This document shows, piece by piece, positions 15,623-24,639 of a stretch of 35,244 nucleotides of DNA. The notes beneath the pieces were generated by a model. It made no database searches. It was not told the DNA's origin and saw nothing but the letters and a program-made list of their open reading frames with translations. The stretch is from Sphaerochaetaceae bacterium (GTDB lineage: Bacteria > Spirochaetota > Spirochaetia > Sphaerochaetales > Sphaerochaetaceae). Both the position numbers and the translations under genes were made by a program. The stretch covers positions 1 to 35,244 of the forward strand of contig JAIKXP010000100.1 in assembly GCA_024684115.1 (NCBI GenBank), given 5' to 3'. Each line of letters starts with the position of its first letter. Within the stretch, counting starts at the first letter, position 1.

Positions 15623-17008
15623 ATGGAGAATAATTCAGTAATGAAGATAAATAATCCGGTTAAGATGAATCTGGATGACATGGTACCGTCCCAGATTGTA
15701 AGTGAACTGGATAAGTACATTATAGGTCAGGCAAAGGCCAAGAGAACCATAGCCGTAGCCCTCAGAAACAGAACCAGAAGGAAGAGACTGCCTGATGGAA
15801 TCAGGGAAGAAGTCTTTCCGAAAAATATAATCATGATAGGCCCCACGGGAGTCGGTAAGACTGAGATTGCAAGAAGGATTGCAAAGCTTTCAAATGCACC
15901 TTTCATCAAGGTTGAAGCCACCAAGTTCACCGAGGTCGGATATGTCGGAAGAGATGTTGAATCCATGATCAAGGACCTTATGGGCAGCGCTGTTCTTATG
16001 GTCAAGAAAGAGCTTTCCGAGAAGAATGAAGATGCGGTTAAGGCAAGGGTAGAGGAGAGGCTTCTGGACCTCCTTCTTCCAAGCGTAAACGCCTCCCGGG
16101 ATAAGTTCGGAGAAGACGTTGCAAAGGTCAGGGAGCTTACACGTGAAAAACTCAGAAAGGGCGACTTTGATAACACAGAAGTTGAAGTTATGTACTCAAG
16201 AACCCCGAAGAGCTTTGAAATAGGGGTAATGGGAGCTTCTCCAGATGACATTCAGAATGCCATGAACAACATTACTGACCTCTTCAGAAACGCCCAGAAC
16301 AGGGGAAAGAAGCACAAAATTACCATCAAGAAGGCAAGAGAGCTGTTCACTGAGGAAGAGCTTGATAAGTCTGTTGACCAGGAAAAGGTTGTAGATCTTG
16401 CAAAGGAAAGAACCGAGCAGATGGGAATAGTCTTCATTGATGAGATAGACAAGATTGCAGGCGCTGCAAAGAGTTCCGGCAGTCCTGATGTTTCCCGTGA
16501 AGGAGTACAGAGAGACATTCTGCCTGTAGTAGAAGGTACAAAGGTATCTACAAAGTGGGGAGTAATAGATACATCCCATATTCTGTTCATTGCCGCAGGC
16601 GCCTTCCACGTATCAAAGCCGAGCGACCTGATTCCTGAGCTTCAGGGCAGATTCCCTCTCAGGGTAGAACTTGATGACCTTAAGGCTGAAGACTTCTTCA
16701 GGATCCTCAAGGAGCCTGAGAACGCAATTACCCGTCAGTACAGGGAGCTGCTGGGAACAGAAGGAGTTGAGGTTGAATTCACTGATGATGCAATCAGAAG
16801 ACTCAGTGAGATAGCCTATGAGGTTAACTCAACTTCAGAAAATATTGGAGCCAGAAGACTTTACACTATTATGGAGCTTCTTCTTGAGGAGCTGAGCTTC
16901 AGTGCAAACGAGCTTAAGGGCCAGAAGGTTACAATTACTCCTGAATATGTGAATGAAAGGCTTTCTGATGTAGTCGGAAATCAGGACCTGTCTAGATATA
17001 TACTGTAA
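15623..17008 (+). CDS. hslU: HslUV protease ATPase subunit HslU (ClpY/CodX)
   Basis: 461 residues. AAA+ unfoldase that threads substrates into HslV. Seen: Walker A GPTGVGKT (73-80), the pore loop GYVGRD (106-111), the intermediate I-domain (about 120-250), Walker B VFIDEIDKIAG, sensor region LIPELQGRFPLRVEL, and the C-terminal tail DLSRYIL that inserts into HslV pockets. Ribosome site GAGGAGAT precedes the ATG. In Borrelia and Treponema, as I recall, the flgB flagellar operon follows hslU; here an FlhF-like gene follows after 20 bases, then glycolysis genes. Confidence 0.97.
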   Translation: MENNSVMKINNPVKMNLDDMVPSQIVSELDKYIIGQAKAKRTIAVALRNRTRRKRLPDGIREEVFPKNIIMIGPTGVGKTEIARRIAKLSNAPFIKVEATKFTEVGYVGRDVESMIKDLMGSAVLMVKKELSEKNEDAVKARVEERLLDLLLPSVNASRDKFGEDVAKVRELTREKLRKGDFDNTEVEVMYSRTPKSFEIGVMGASPDDIQNAMNNITDLFRNAQNRGKKHKITIKKARELFTEEELDKSVDQEKVVDLAKERTEQMGIVFIDEIDKIAGAAKSSGSPDVSREGVQRDILPVVEGTKVSTKWGVIDTSHILFIAAGAFHVSKPSDLIPELQGRFPLRVELDDLKAEDFFRILKEPENAITRQYRELLGTEGVEVEFTDDAIRRLSEIAYEVNSTSENIGARRLYTIMELLLEELSFSANELKGQKVTITPEYVNERLSDVVGNQDLSRYIL

Positions 17009-17015
17009 TTTCAGG

Positions 17016-17021
17016 TATCAT
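17016..17021 (+). promoter_or_regulatory. -10-like box 7 bases before the FlhF-like gene
   Basis: TATCAT, with TAGATA (16993-16998) 17 bases upstream as a possible -35. It sits 7 bases before an ATG that lacks a good ribosome site. A second candidate -10, TATACT (16999-17004), would give a leader instead. Part of the leaderless pattern; the weaker members need a transcript start map. Confidence 0.3.
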
Positions 17022-17028
17022 CAGTTTT

Positions 17029-18168
17029 ATGAACTACATAACAATTGAAGCCAAGACATATGAAGAAGCAGTGAAGAGAGCCCGTTCCCAGTACGGGGAC
17101 AGGCTCCGCATTCACAGCAGAAAAGACAATACAAAACCTGGTTTCATGGGAATAGGGCATGTTACCTCCTGTGAAATCACCTGTTACCTCACCGGTGAAG
17201 AGGAAAAACCGGCTCAGAAAATCATTCCGGAGGAGAAGGAAGACAGTGTTCTCATAAAGAGATTTGAGAATGAAGCCAAAACTCCAAATCCTGATGAAAT
17301 CAAAAAGGAGCCGGAAATTCACGTAGAGCCTCCTGTTGTGGAGGTTGACAACTCAAAAGCTGAGGCTGAGATTCTGGCCATGCTTGAAGATGTTACGAAA
17401 ATACTCAGGAAAAACGACTTTTCCGAGTACTACATAAGATTTCTTATGGACAACGTAAGGGAGCAGGCCATGAAGGCCCTTCCAGATGTTCCTTCCAGAA
17501 AAGATATTGAAACTGCAGTAATGGACCATATGGCCGGCCTTCTTAAGATCAAGAAGGAAACGGCTGCCTCAAAGACAACTGTTTTCCTCGGTCCTGCCGG
17601 AAGCGGAAAGACTACAACTGCAGGAAAGATTGCAGTAGCACTTGCCAAAAACGGCTCAAAGGTCGGAATCATAAGCCTTCATACAAAAAACGACAGTCCT
17701 GATTTAATGAAGAGAATCTGTCAGGCTGCAAGAATTTCACTTCTGGAAGCTGCTGACAGTGAGTCTCTTAAGGCCGCCCTTGCTTCATTTGACAGTTACG
17801 ACAGCATACTCATTGATACAAGCGGAAACAGTATGGAGCAGAGCGAAATGGACAGAAGCATACTTGAAGCCCTCAAAGCCTGCAAGGACAGGATGAGGTT
17901 TGTTCTTGTACTCTCTGCTGCAATGAAATTCAACGACATGGACGCCATGAGCGTTCTCTACTATCCGTTTGAATTTGACTCTCTTGCCTTTACAGGAACT
18001 GACAGGACTACGACCATTGGAAATGTAGTGTCTTTCAGCTATGAAAAGAAAATTCCTCTTGAATTCATGGCTTTCGGAAGATCCATCCCGAGAGACATGA
18101 AAACTGTTACGGTTTCTGATGTATTAAACAAAATGAAAGGCTTTACTAACGGGCTTTTTTCAATATAA
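17029..18168 (+). CDS. flhF: FlhF-like SRP-family GTPase with eroded motifs
   Basis: 379 residues. FlhF is the third SRP-type GTPase, normally setting flagellar position and number. Seen: N-terminal B-like domain (YITIEAKTYEEAVKRARSQYG, then KPGFMGIG), an acidic linker (about 55-110), the helical N domain, Walker A GPAGSGKT (188-195), and the FlhF-like end (VLVLSAAMK, IPLEFMAFGRSIPRDM). Changed positions: the DTYRIGA motif is missing (SLHTKNDS instead), G3 is DTSGN (263-267) rather than DTAGR, and G4 is TGTD (322-325) rather than TKLD, losing the guanine-contact Lys. It may bind nucleotide but probably not as a normal GTPase. No flagellar gene is nearby; the family call rests on domain order and the intact Walker A. 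Confidence 0.7.
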   Translation: MNYITIEAKTYEEAVKRARSQYGDRLRIHSRKDNTKPGFMGIGHVTSCEITCYLTGEEEKPAQKIIPEEKEDSVLIKRFENEAKTPNPDEIKKEPEIHVEPPVVEVDNSKAEAEILAMLEDVTKILRKNDFSEYYIRFLMDNVREQAMKALPDVPSRKDIETAVMDHMAGLLKIKKETAASKTTVFLGPAGSGKTTTAGKIAVALAKNGSKVGIISLHTKNDSPDLMKRICQAARISLLEAADSESLKAALASFDSYDSILIDTSGNSMEQSEMDRSILEALKACKDRMRFVLVLSAAMKFNDMDAMSVLYYPFEFDSLAFTGTDRTTTIGNVVSFSYEKKIPLEFMAFGRSIPRDMKTVTVSDVLNKMKGFTNGLFSI

Positions 18169-18192
18169 AATAGCTTGGTGAATTACGGTTTA

Positions 18193-18222
18193 TTGACATC
18201 AAAAAACGTTATTCAGTATATT
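18193..18222 (+). promoter_or_regulatory. Strong sigma-70 promoter for gapA operon
   Basis: Perfect TTGACA (18193-18198), 18-base spacer, TATATT (18217-18222); an A-run fills the start of the spacer. Transcription from about 18229 gives a leader of about 37 bases with TGGAGGA. The best promoter in the window, fitting a highly expressed glycolytic operon. Confidence 0.8.
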
Positions 18223-18244
18223 TATATCGTTAAAGAAAAATTAG

Positions 18245-19273
<1,029 letters not shown>

Positions 19274-19291
19274 TCTTTAACTTAATCATTC

Positions 19292-19312
19292 AGGCCTGCC
19301 TAGCGCAGGCCT
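19292..19312 (+). terminator. Intercistronic hairpin between gapA and pgk
   Basis: AGGCCTGC (19292-19299), loop CTAGC, GCAGGCCT (19305-19312): a perfect 8-base stem, followed by TATCTTTC rather than a T-run. It is more likely a partial terminator or an mRNA end-stabiliser giving excess gapA transcript than a full stop. Confidence 0.55.
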
Positions 19313-19334
19313 TATCTTTCATAAGAGGTATATC

Positions 19335-20516
19335 ATGCAGTTAAATACAGTCAGAGAAGCTGATCTTAAAAATAAAAGAGTCCTTATCCGTGTTGACTTC
19401 AACGTTCCTTTGAAAGAGGGTGTTGTAAAGGATGACACAAGAATCAGGGCAGCACTTCCTACAATCAATTACATTCTTGAGCAGCCGGGAACATCTCTTG
19501 TTGTTGTCAGCCACTTCGGAAGACCAAAAGGACAGAAGAATCCTGATTTCTCAATGGCTCCTGTCGGAAAGAAGTTCGAGGAGCTCCTCGGAAGACCTGT
19601 TAAGGTTGCCAAAGACGTTATCGGTGAAGAAGTAAGAAAAGAAGTTGAAAGCCTTAAGGCCGGTGAAGTTCTTCTTCTTGAAAATGCAAGATTCTATCCT
19701 GATGAGGAAAAGAACAATCCTGAGTTCGCAAAGGAACTTGCTTCATATGCTCAGGTTTATGTAAATGATGCATTCGGTACAGCTCACAGAGCTCATGCTA
19801 CAACAGAGGGTGTTTCACACTACCTTCCAAGCTACGCCGGTTTCCTTATTGAGAAGGAAGTCAAGTTCATGGCTCCTCTTCTTGAGAATCCGGACAAGCC
19901 GTTTGTTGCTATTATCGGCGGTGCAAAGGTTTCTTCAAAGATTACAGTTCTTGAGTCTCTCGTTAAGACCTGTGACACAATCGTAATCGGTGGCGGTATG
20001 GCATATACCTTCCTCAAGGTTCAGGGCTATAAGGTCGGTAAGTCTCTTGTTGAAGATGATTTTGCAGATACAGCCAGAGCTTTCCTCAAGGCAGCAGAAG
20101 AGAAGAACGTCAAGGTCATCCTTCCTGTTGACCATGTCTGTGCAGCAGAGTTCGCTGAAAATGCAGAGCCTGTATGTGTAGACGGAAAGGATATTCCTGA
20201 GAACCTTATGGGTATGGATATTGGTCCTAAGACAACAGCAGCTATTGTTGAAGAACTTAAGAGCGCAAAGTCTGTTGTATGGAACGGTCCTATGGGAGTA
20301 TTTGAGTTTGCAGCATTTGCAAAGGGAACAGAAGATGTAGCAAAGGCTCTCGCAGCTTCAGATGCAACAACAGTTGTCGGCGGCGGAGATTCAGTTGCAG
20401 CCATCAACAAGTTTGGTCTTGCATCAAAGATCAGCCATGTTTCAACAGGCGGCGGTGCATCTCTCGAATTCCTCGAAGGCAAGGTACTTCCGGGAATCAA
20501 GGCTCTGGAGAAGTAA
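19335..20516 (+). CDS. pgk: Phosphoglycerate kinase
   Basis: 393 residues. Transfers phosphate from 1,3-bisphosphoglycerate to ADP. Seen: RVDFNVPLK near residues 19-27, SHFGRPKG, LLENARFYPDEE, VNDAFGTAHRAHAT, GGAKVSSKI at the start of the C-terminal domain, WNGPMGVFE, and the nucleotide loop GGGDSVAAI followed by STGGGASLEFLEGK. Ribosome site AGAGG seven bases before the ATG. Lies between gapA (61 bases upstream, with a hairpin) and tpiA (one base downstream). Confidence 0.98.
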   Translation: MQLNTVREADLKNKRVLIRVDFNVPLKEGVVKDDTRIRAALPTINYILEQPGTSLVVVSHFGRPKGQKNPDFSMAPVGKKFEELLGRPVKVAKDVIGEEVRKEVESLKAGEVLLLENARFYPDEEKNNPEFAKELASYAQVYVNDAFGTAHRAHATTEGVSHYLPSYAGFLIEKEVKFMAPLLENPDKPFVAIIGGAKVSSKITVLESLVKTCDTIVIGGGMAYTFLKVQGYKVGKSLVEDDFADTARAFLKAAEEKNVKVILPVDHVCAAEFAENAEPVCVDGKDIPENLMGMDIGPKTTAAIVEELKSAKSVVWNGPMGVFEFAAFAKGTEDVAKALAASDATTVVGGGDSVAAINKFGLASKISHVSTGGGASLEFLEGKVLPGIKALEK

Positions 20517-20517
20517 T

Positions 20518-21270
20518 ATGAGAAATTTATATATTGCCGGAAACTGGAAAATGAACCTGGTACCAAGTGAAGCAGCAGAATATGCAGCTTCACTTGCCAA
20601 GGCAGCAAAAGACCCTTCAGTAAAGGTCATGATTGCTCCTACATTCGTATGTCTTCCTGCTGTTGTTGAAGCAGTTAAGGGAAGCGGCGTTATTGTTGCA
20701 GCTCAGAACGTAAATGACCACGAGAAGGGCGCTTACACAGGCGAGATTTCCTGCAAGATGCTCAAGGATATCGGTGTAAACACAGTTATCCTCGGACACA
20801 GCGAGAGAAGACAGTACTATGGAGAGACAGATGAGTTCATCAATAAGAAGGTACTCTTTGTTCTTGAGAACGGTATGGATGTAGACCTCTGTGTCGGTGA
20901 AACCCTCACTGAACGTGAAGGTGGAAAGCTTGAGGAAGTTCTTACAAGACAGATTGAAGTCGGTCTTGCAGGAGTAACTGCAGAGCAGATGTCAAAGGTT
21001 ACAATTGCATACGAACCTGTCTGGGCAATCGGAACCGGCAAGACAGCCACTCCTGAAGATGCAAACGCTGCACATGCTTTTATCAGATCCCTTATTGCAC
21101 GTAAGTTCGGTGAATCTGTTGCAGAAAATACAATTATACAGTATGGTGGTTCGGTGAAGCCGTCCAATGCAAAGGACCTTATGTCCAGAGAGCATATTGA
21201 CGGTGCACTTGTAGGCGGAGCTTCTTTGACACTCGAGCAGTTTCTTCCTATAATAAACTGTAATAAATAA
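20518..21270 (+). CDS. tpiA: Triosephosphate isomerase
   Basis: 250 residues from the ATG at 20518, which has GGAG 7 bases before it; the longer frame from 20362 lies inside pgk and adds no family sequence. Interconverts dihydroxyacetone phosphate and glyceraldehyde-3-phosphate. Seen: GNWKMN with catalytic Lys11, AAQNV, GAYTGEIS, His94 (LGHSERR), Glu166 (AYEPVWAIGTGKTAT), and the phosphate loop YGGSVKPSN then GALVGGASL. All three catalytic residues are intact. One base separates it from pgk, so co-transcription is certain in practice. secG follows after 17 bases. Confidence 0.98.
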   Translation: MRNLYIAGNWKMNLVPSEAAEYAASLAKAAKDPSVKVMIAPTFVCLPAVVEAVKGSGVIVAAQNVNDHEKGAYTGEISCKMLKDIGVNTVILGHSERRQYYGETDEFINKKVLFVLENGMDVDLCVGETLTEREGGKLEEVLTRQIEVGLAGVTAEQMSKVTIAYEPVWAIGTGKTATPEDANAAHAFIRSLIARKFGESVAENTIIQYGGSVKPSNAKDLMSREHIDGALVGGASLTLEQFLPIINCNK

Positions 21271-21287
21271 AAAGCAGGTTTTAAAAA

Positions 21288-21581
21288 ATGGCAGCATTAA
21301 GCATAATTCTTCTTGTTTTATTTGTACTTGTAAGTCTTCTTCTGATTTTTGTCATTGCTATTCAGAGCGAAGATGATTCAGGACTCGGTGGTGTATTCGG
21401 AGGAAACAGCACATCTGTTTTCGGAGGAAACACAAACAAGGTTCTTAACAAAGTTACAGCTTACCTTGTCGTTGCATTCTTTGTTCTTGCTGTTCTTGTT
21501 GCAATCGTCAACAAGTCATCTGAGAATTCAATCCTCAGCACAGCAAAGACAACAACTGCAACAGTTCAGGCTGAGAACTGA
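21288..21581 (+). CDS. secG: Preprotein translocase subunit SecG
   Basis: 97 residues, two membrane helices (about 5-25 and 56-75) joined by a Gly/Asn-rich loop with the SecG signature QSEDDSGLGG-FGG (about 26-40). SecG joins SecYE and helps SecA-driven export. Ribosome site is weak (GCAGGT). It is the last gene of gapA-pgk-tpiA-secG, an order also found in many other bacteria. A GC-rich hairpin follows. The C-terminal tail after the second helix is Ser/Thr-rich and not conserved. secA lies 3 kb away on the other strand. Confidence 0.92.
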   Translation: MAALSIILLVLFVLVSLLLIFVIAIQSEDDSGLGGVFGGNSTSVFGGNTNKVLNKVTAYLVVAFFVLAVLVAIVNKSSENSILSTAKTTTATVQAEN

Positions 21582-21598
21582 ATCTAAAGTACTCTTGT

Positions 21599-21628
21599 TA
21601 AGGCCGCCAGAATAAATGTGCGGCCTTA
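21599..21628 (+). terminator. Hairpin after secG
   Basis: TAAGGCCGC (21599-21607), 12-base loop, GCGGCCTTA (21620-21628): a perfect 9-base stem followed by TTGTATATCT. The T-tract is poor, so termination may be partial. It has the same GGCC-centred style as the hairpin after gapA. Confidence 0.55.
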
Positions 21629-21660
21629 TTGTATATCTATAAGAAAACATGGAGTTGGAT

Positions 21661-22806
21661 ATGAATAAAAAATTTTTTTCACTCATTCTGGTTTTCCTTG
21701 TAATTCTTGCCCTTCCTGTATTTGCCGCTGGCGCAAAGGAAGAGGCTAAGACTGAACCAGTTACAGAACCGGTTGTTGAAGTCGTTGATACTGTAGTAGA
21801 AAACAAAGATAAGGTTGTTGCTACTGTTACTCTCGGAGACTTCAAGTCAGAAATCATGAGCTCAGATGTTGAAGAGCTTAAGGCTCTCTACAAAGAGAAC
21901 GGTGTTGAAGCTACTGATGAGCAGGTGCTCGATGAACTCATCAGCCAGGCCCTTATAAATCTTGAATTCCAGGTCAAGGACTATCAGCTTACCGATGAGC
22001 TTACAAGCTACCTTATCAACTATTATTTCACAAACTATCTTGGAGTAACTCTTGAAAGTCAGGAACAGCTCGATGCATTTGTACAGCAGTACCAGATTGA
22101 CCTTCAGAACGTAGTAAGCACACTTGCAAGCCAGTACTTCCTTCAGGCTTATCTTGCAGAGAACTATAATGACATTCTCAGCCAGACCACAACTCCTGAA
22201 GAATCAGCAGTAGCAGAGCTCTACAACCTCAACAAGGATCTTTTCAAGAATTCAGAGAAGGTTAAGATTGCCCACATCTATTTCGAGATCAAGGAAGACA
22301 CAGCTGAAGCTGACGTTAAGGCTAAGGCAGATGAAGTCTACGCAAAGATCAAGAATGGCGAAGTAACATTTGAAAAGGCTGTATCTGACTATTCTGATGA
22401 TACAGATACAAATAACAACGCCGGAATTCTCGGATGGGTAAACAGCGCTGAGACAGATTTTGAGAAGGAACTCGCAGTACTTCTCGGAAACTACAATATT
22501 GCAAGTTCCGAGTACCACAAGCAGCTCTTCACTGAAGATACATACAATAAGATTATTGCTATGAACGCAGGTGAGGTTTCAGAGCCTCTTAAGAGCACTT
22601 CCGGTTATCATATCTTCAAGGCTATCGTACGCAATGAAGAGAAGAGTCTCGGACAGTTTGATGCTGCATATCCTGAAGTCGGTGTTACAGTAAATGATTA
22701 CCTTGTATTCAGACTTTCTGAAGCACTTTCAGAGCAGTATTACAACCAGGCAGTTGCTCAGATGCTTTCAGACCTCAGAGCAACAGCTGAAGTAGTTTAC
22801 AATTGA
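21661..22806 (+). CDS. Periplasmic parvulin-type peptidyl-prolyl isomerase (SurA/PrsA-like)
   Basis: 381 residues from the ATG at 21661, chosen for GGAG six bases upstream and the signal peptide that then starts MNKKFFSLILVFLV and is cut near FAA. No lipobox Cys. Layout: an acidic Pro/Val/Thr-rich linker, a SurA-N-like helical domain (about 50-185, DEQVLDELISQALINLEFQ), and a PpiC rotamase domain (about 195-345) with VKIAHIYFEI, AVSDYSDD, AGILGWV and SGYHIFKA. These folding helpers act on outer-membrane and secreted proteins. An insertion of some 30 residues after LGWV, rich in Glu/Tyr/Asn, lengthens the rotamase domain. It follows secG, matching an export theme. nusB begins 4 bases later. 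Confidence 0.88.
   Translation: MNKKFFSLILVFLVILALPVFAAGAKEEAKTEPVTEPVVEVVDTVVENKDKVVATVTLGDFKSEIMSSDVEELKALYKENGVEATDEQVLDELISQALINLEFQVKDYQLTDELTSYLINYYFTNYLGVTLESQEQLDAFVQQYQIDLQNVVSTLASQYFLQAYLAENYNDILSQTTTPEESAVAELYNLNKDLFKNSEKVKIAHIYFEIKEDTAEADVKAKADEVYAKIKNGEVTFEKAVSDYSDDTDTNNNAGILGWVNSAETDFEKELAVLLGNYNIASSEYHKQLFTEDTYNKIIAMNAGEVSEPLKSTSGYHIFKAIVRNEEKSLGQFDAAYPEVGVTVNDYLVFRLSEALSEQYYNQAVAQMLSDLRATAEVVYN
22798..22803 (+). promoter_or_regulatory. -10-like box 7 bases before nusB
   Basis: TACAAT, one base from consensus, directly before the stop of the isomerase gene and 7 bases before the nusB ATG, which has no ribosome site. No -35 or extended -10 is visible. Part of the leaderless pattern, but weak alone. 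Confidence 0.3.
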
Positions 22807-22810
22807 TTAT

Positions 22811-23254
22811 ATGAAGTCAAGACATTTGGCCAGGTCACTGGCATTACAGACACTATATGCTTTTGACATCAAGGGGGAAATCCATGAGATGAGTGTGCCT
22901 TATTCTCAGGGGTTTCCCGGCCTTTCAGAAGAAGAGCAGGGAGAGCTTGAATCAGACGTAGTTCTCTATGCTCTTTTTCTTATAAACGGCGTAATAGAGC
23001 ATCTTGATGAGATTGATGAGATGATCAGCAGATTCTCATCCAGAAGAAGCATTGAAAACATAAGCATTGTTGACAGAAACATCCTCAGAATCAGCATTTT
23101 TTCCCTGCTTTACTGTAAGGATGTGCATTCAAACATTGTAATTGACGAAGCCGTTAAGCTTTCACAGGAATTCAGCACAGAAGTCAATTACAGATTTATT
23201 AACGGATTACTTGATACAGCAGTGAGGTACTTGCATGATTCAGCTCAAAACTGA
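22811..23254 (+). CDS. nusB: Transcription antitermination factor NusB
   Basis: 147 residues, all-helical NusB length. NusB with NusE (S10) binds boxA RNA and prevents early termination in rRNA operons. Seen: RHLARSLALQTLYAFD near residues 4-19, IVDRNILRISIFSLLY near 85-100, NIVIDEAVKLSQEFS and FINGLLD near the C-terminus, all in the expected order. The ATG lacks a ribosome site; a TACAAT box sits 7 bases upstream. The stop overlaps the map start by 20 bases. Forms a packed group with the isomerase and map. Confidence 0.93.
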   Translation: MKSRHLARSLALQTLYAFDIKGEIHEMSVPYSQGFPGLSEEEQGELESDVVLYALFLINGVIEHLDEIDEMISRFSSRRSIENISIVDRNILRISIFSLLYCKDVHSNIVIDEAVKLSQEFSTEVNYRFINGLLDTAVRYLHDSAQN

Positions 23255-23993
23255 CGAGCAGATAGAAGGAATAAGAAAGAGTTGCCACATGCTCTGTGAA
23301 CTTCTTGATTCACTTGAGGATGGCAAAATCAAGGAAGGGATGAGTACAAAGGATATTGACAGGTACTGTCATGAATGGATCCTTAAAAGAAACGCAAAGC
23401 CCGCCTGTCTGCACTACGAAGGTTTTCCTGCTGCAACCTGTATCAGCGTAAATGATGAGATTATTCACGGTATCCCGAAATCAAATCACATAATCAAGGA
23501 AGGAGATCTGGTCAGTATAGATCTCTGCATTAACCTCAAGGGTTATATCTCTGACAGTGCAAGAACCTATATTGTAGGCAAGACCGGCGCTCAGGAGGAG
23601 AAACTTGTAAAAGTCACCAGAGAGTGTCTTTACAAGGGAATTGAGGCCGCTTCCCAGTCCCATGCAAGAATCATGGATATTGGAGCCGCCGTATTCAAAC
23701 ATGCTGACAGAAACGGTTTCGGAGTAATACGTGAGTACTGTGGCCATGGAGTTGGCCTGGAGCTTCATGAAGACCCTGAAGTTCCTAACTATGTAAGTCA
23801 TTCCCTCGGAAATCCAAGACTGAGGGAAGGTATGGTAATTGCTATTGAACCCATGATTACAATGGGATCAAGACATATTATTGATATGCCTGACGGATGG
23901 ACTGTCGTTACTGCAGATCACAAGCCGGCTGCGCATTTCGAGCATACCGTAGCCATTACACATAATGGACTTGAGATTCTGACTCAGATCTGA
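23235..23993 (+). CDS. map: Methionine aminopeptidase, type I
   Basis: 252 residues. Removes the initiator Met from nascent proteins with a two-metal centre. Metal ligands seen: two Asp in SIDLCINLKGYISDSARTY, His in GHGVGLELHEDP, Glu in AIEPMITMG, and Glu in FEHTVAITHNG; HYEGFPAATCISVNDEIIHG carries the substrate His. Standard pita-bread order without a zinc-finger extension. ATG at 23235 lies inside nusB with GAGG upstream. A phosphoribosyltransferase follows after 19 bases with its own strong ribosome site. Confidence 0.96.
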   Translation: MIQLKTDEQIEGIRKSCHMLCELLDSLEDGKIKEGMSTKDIDRYCHEWILKRNAKPACLHYEGFPAATCISVNDEIIHGIPKSNHIIKEGDLVSIDLCINLKGYISDSARTYIVGKTGAQEEKLVKVTRECLYKGIEAASQSHARIMDIGAAVFKHADRNGFGVIREYCGHGVGLELHEDPEVPNYVSHSLGNPRLREGMVIAIEPMITMGSRHIIDMPDGWTVVTADHKPAAHFEHTVAITHNGLEILTQI

Positions 23994-24012
23994 AAATAAC
24001 AGGGGGGAAAAA

Positions 24013-24639
24013 GTGTCAAAGGATTTTATTAGACATGATGTTATCAGAGACAGTGCACTGAAACTGGCTTACAAGATGTACAAGGAAGACAACTTCATTC
24101 CAGATGTAATCTATGTCTCTTTAAGAGGCGGAGTTTACATGGGAAATGTAATGAGTGAGTTCTACAAGCTTGTATGTAAGAATACAAAGAGAAGACCTGT
24201 TCTTTACGCCGCAGTTGTTGCAAGAAGCAGATATGCAACAGTTCCCGGAGAAGAAACAAAGGTATTTGTTGACGGCTGGACTTATTCTCCTGACTATCTC
24301 AGATACGGAGACAAGGTTCTTCTGGTAGATGATATCTTTGATACCGGAAACACTGTTAATAAACTTGCAGAAGTCATTATGGACAAAGGAATTCCACGTG
24401 AAGACCTTAAGATTGCCGTATATGACTACAAGGTCCCCCAGTACAAGTACAATGATGAGTTCAAACCGCTCCCGATTCAGCCGGACTATTATTGCAGAAA
24501 ACACGTTCTGAATTCACCGGCTGACGAGACATGGATTCACTATCTTTGCCATGAATATGTCGGTCTCACAAATGATGAGATTGACGAGGTTTACAAGGAT
24601 GAAGAAGTCAGGCAGATTCTTCACGAATTGAAGGCCTGA
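24013..24639 (+). CDS. Phosphoribosyltransferase, probably purine salvage
   Basis: 208 residues, GTG start at 24013 preceded by AGGGGGGA. Type I PRTase fold: SLRGG (36-40) is the PPi loop and [13 protein letters not shown] (102-114) the PRPP-binding loop. The WIHYLCHEY end resembles Gpt/Hpt-like proteins where a Trp stacks on the purine, so hypoxanthine, guanine or xanthine is the likely base, but substrate is not settled by sequence. It ends inside the 3' end of secA on the other strand (19-base overlap). It could be the last gene of the isomerase-nusB-map group. No terminator lies between it and secA. Confidence 0.85.
   Translation: MSKDFIRHDVIRDSALKLAYKMYKEDNFIPDVIYVSLRGGVYMGNVMSEFYKLVCKNTKRRPVLYAAVVARSRYATVPGEETKVFVDGWTYSPDYLRYGDKVLLVDDIFDTGNTVNKLAEVIMDKGIPREDLKIAVYDYKVPQYKYNDEFKPLPIQPDYYCRKHVLNSPADETWIHYLCHEYVGLTNDEIDEVYKDEEVRQILHELKA

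Noticed and set aside
18136-18168. Possible terminator at the end of the FlhF-like gene (GGCTTT ... GGGCTTTTTT)
   Set aside because: The two arms are direct, not inverted, repeats, so no stem forms despite the T-run.
20362-20517. Longer tpiA start inside pgk
   Set aside because: The extra residues are pgk sequence in another frame; the ATG at 20518 has a ribosome site and the family N-terminus.
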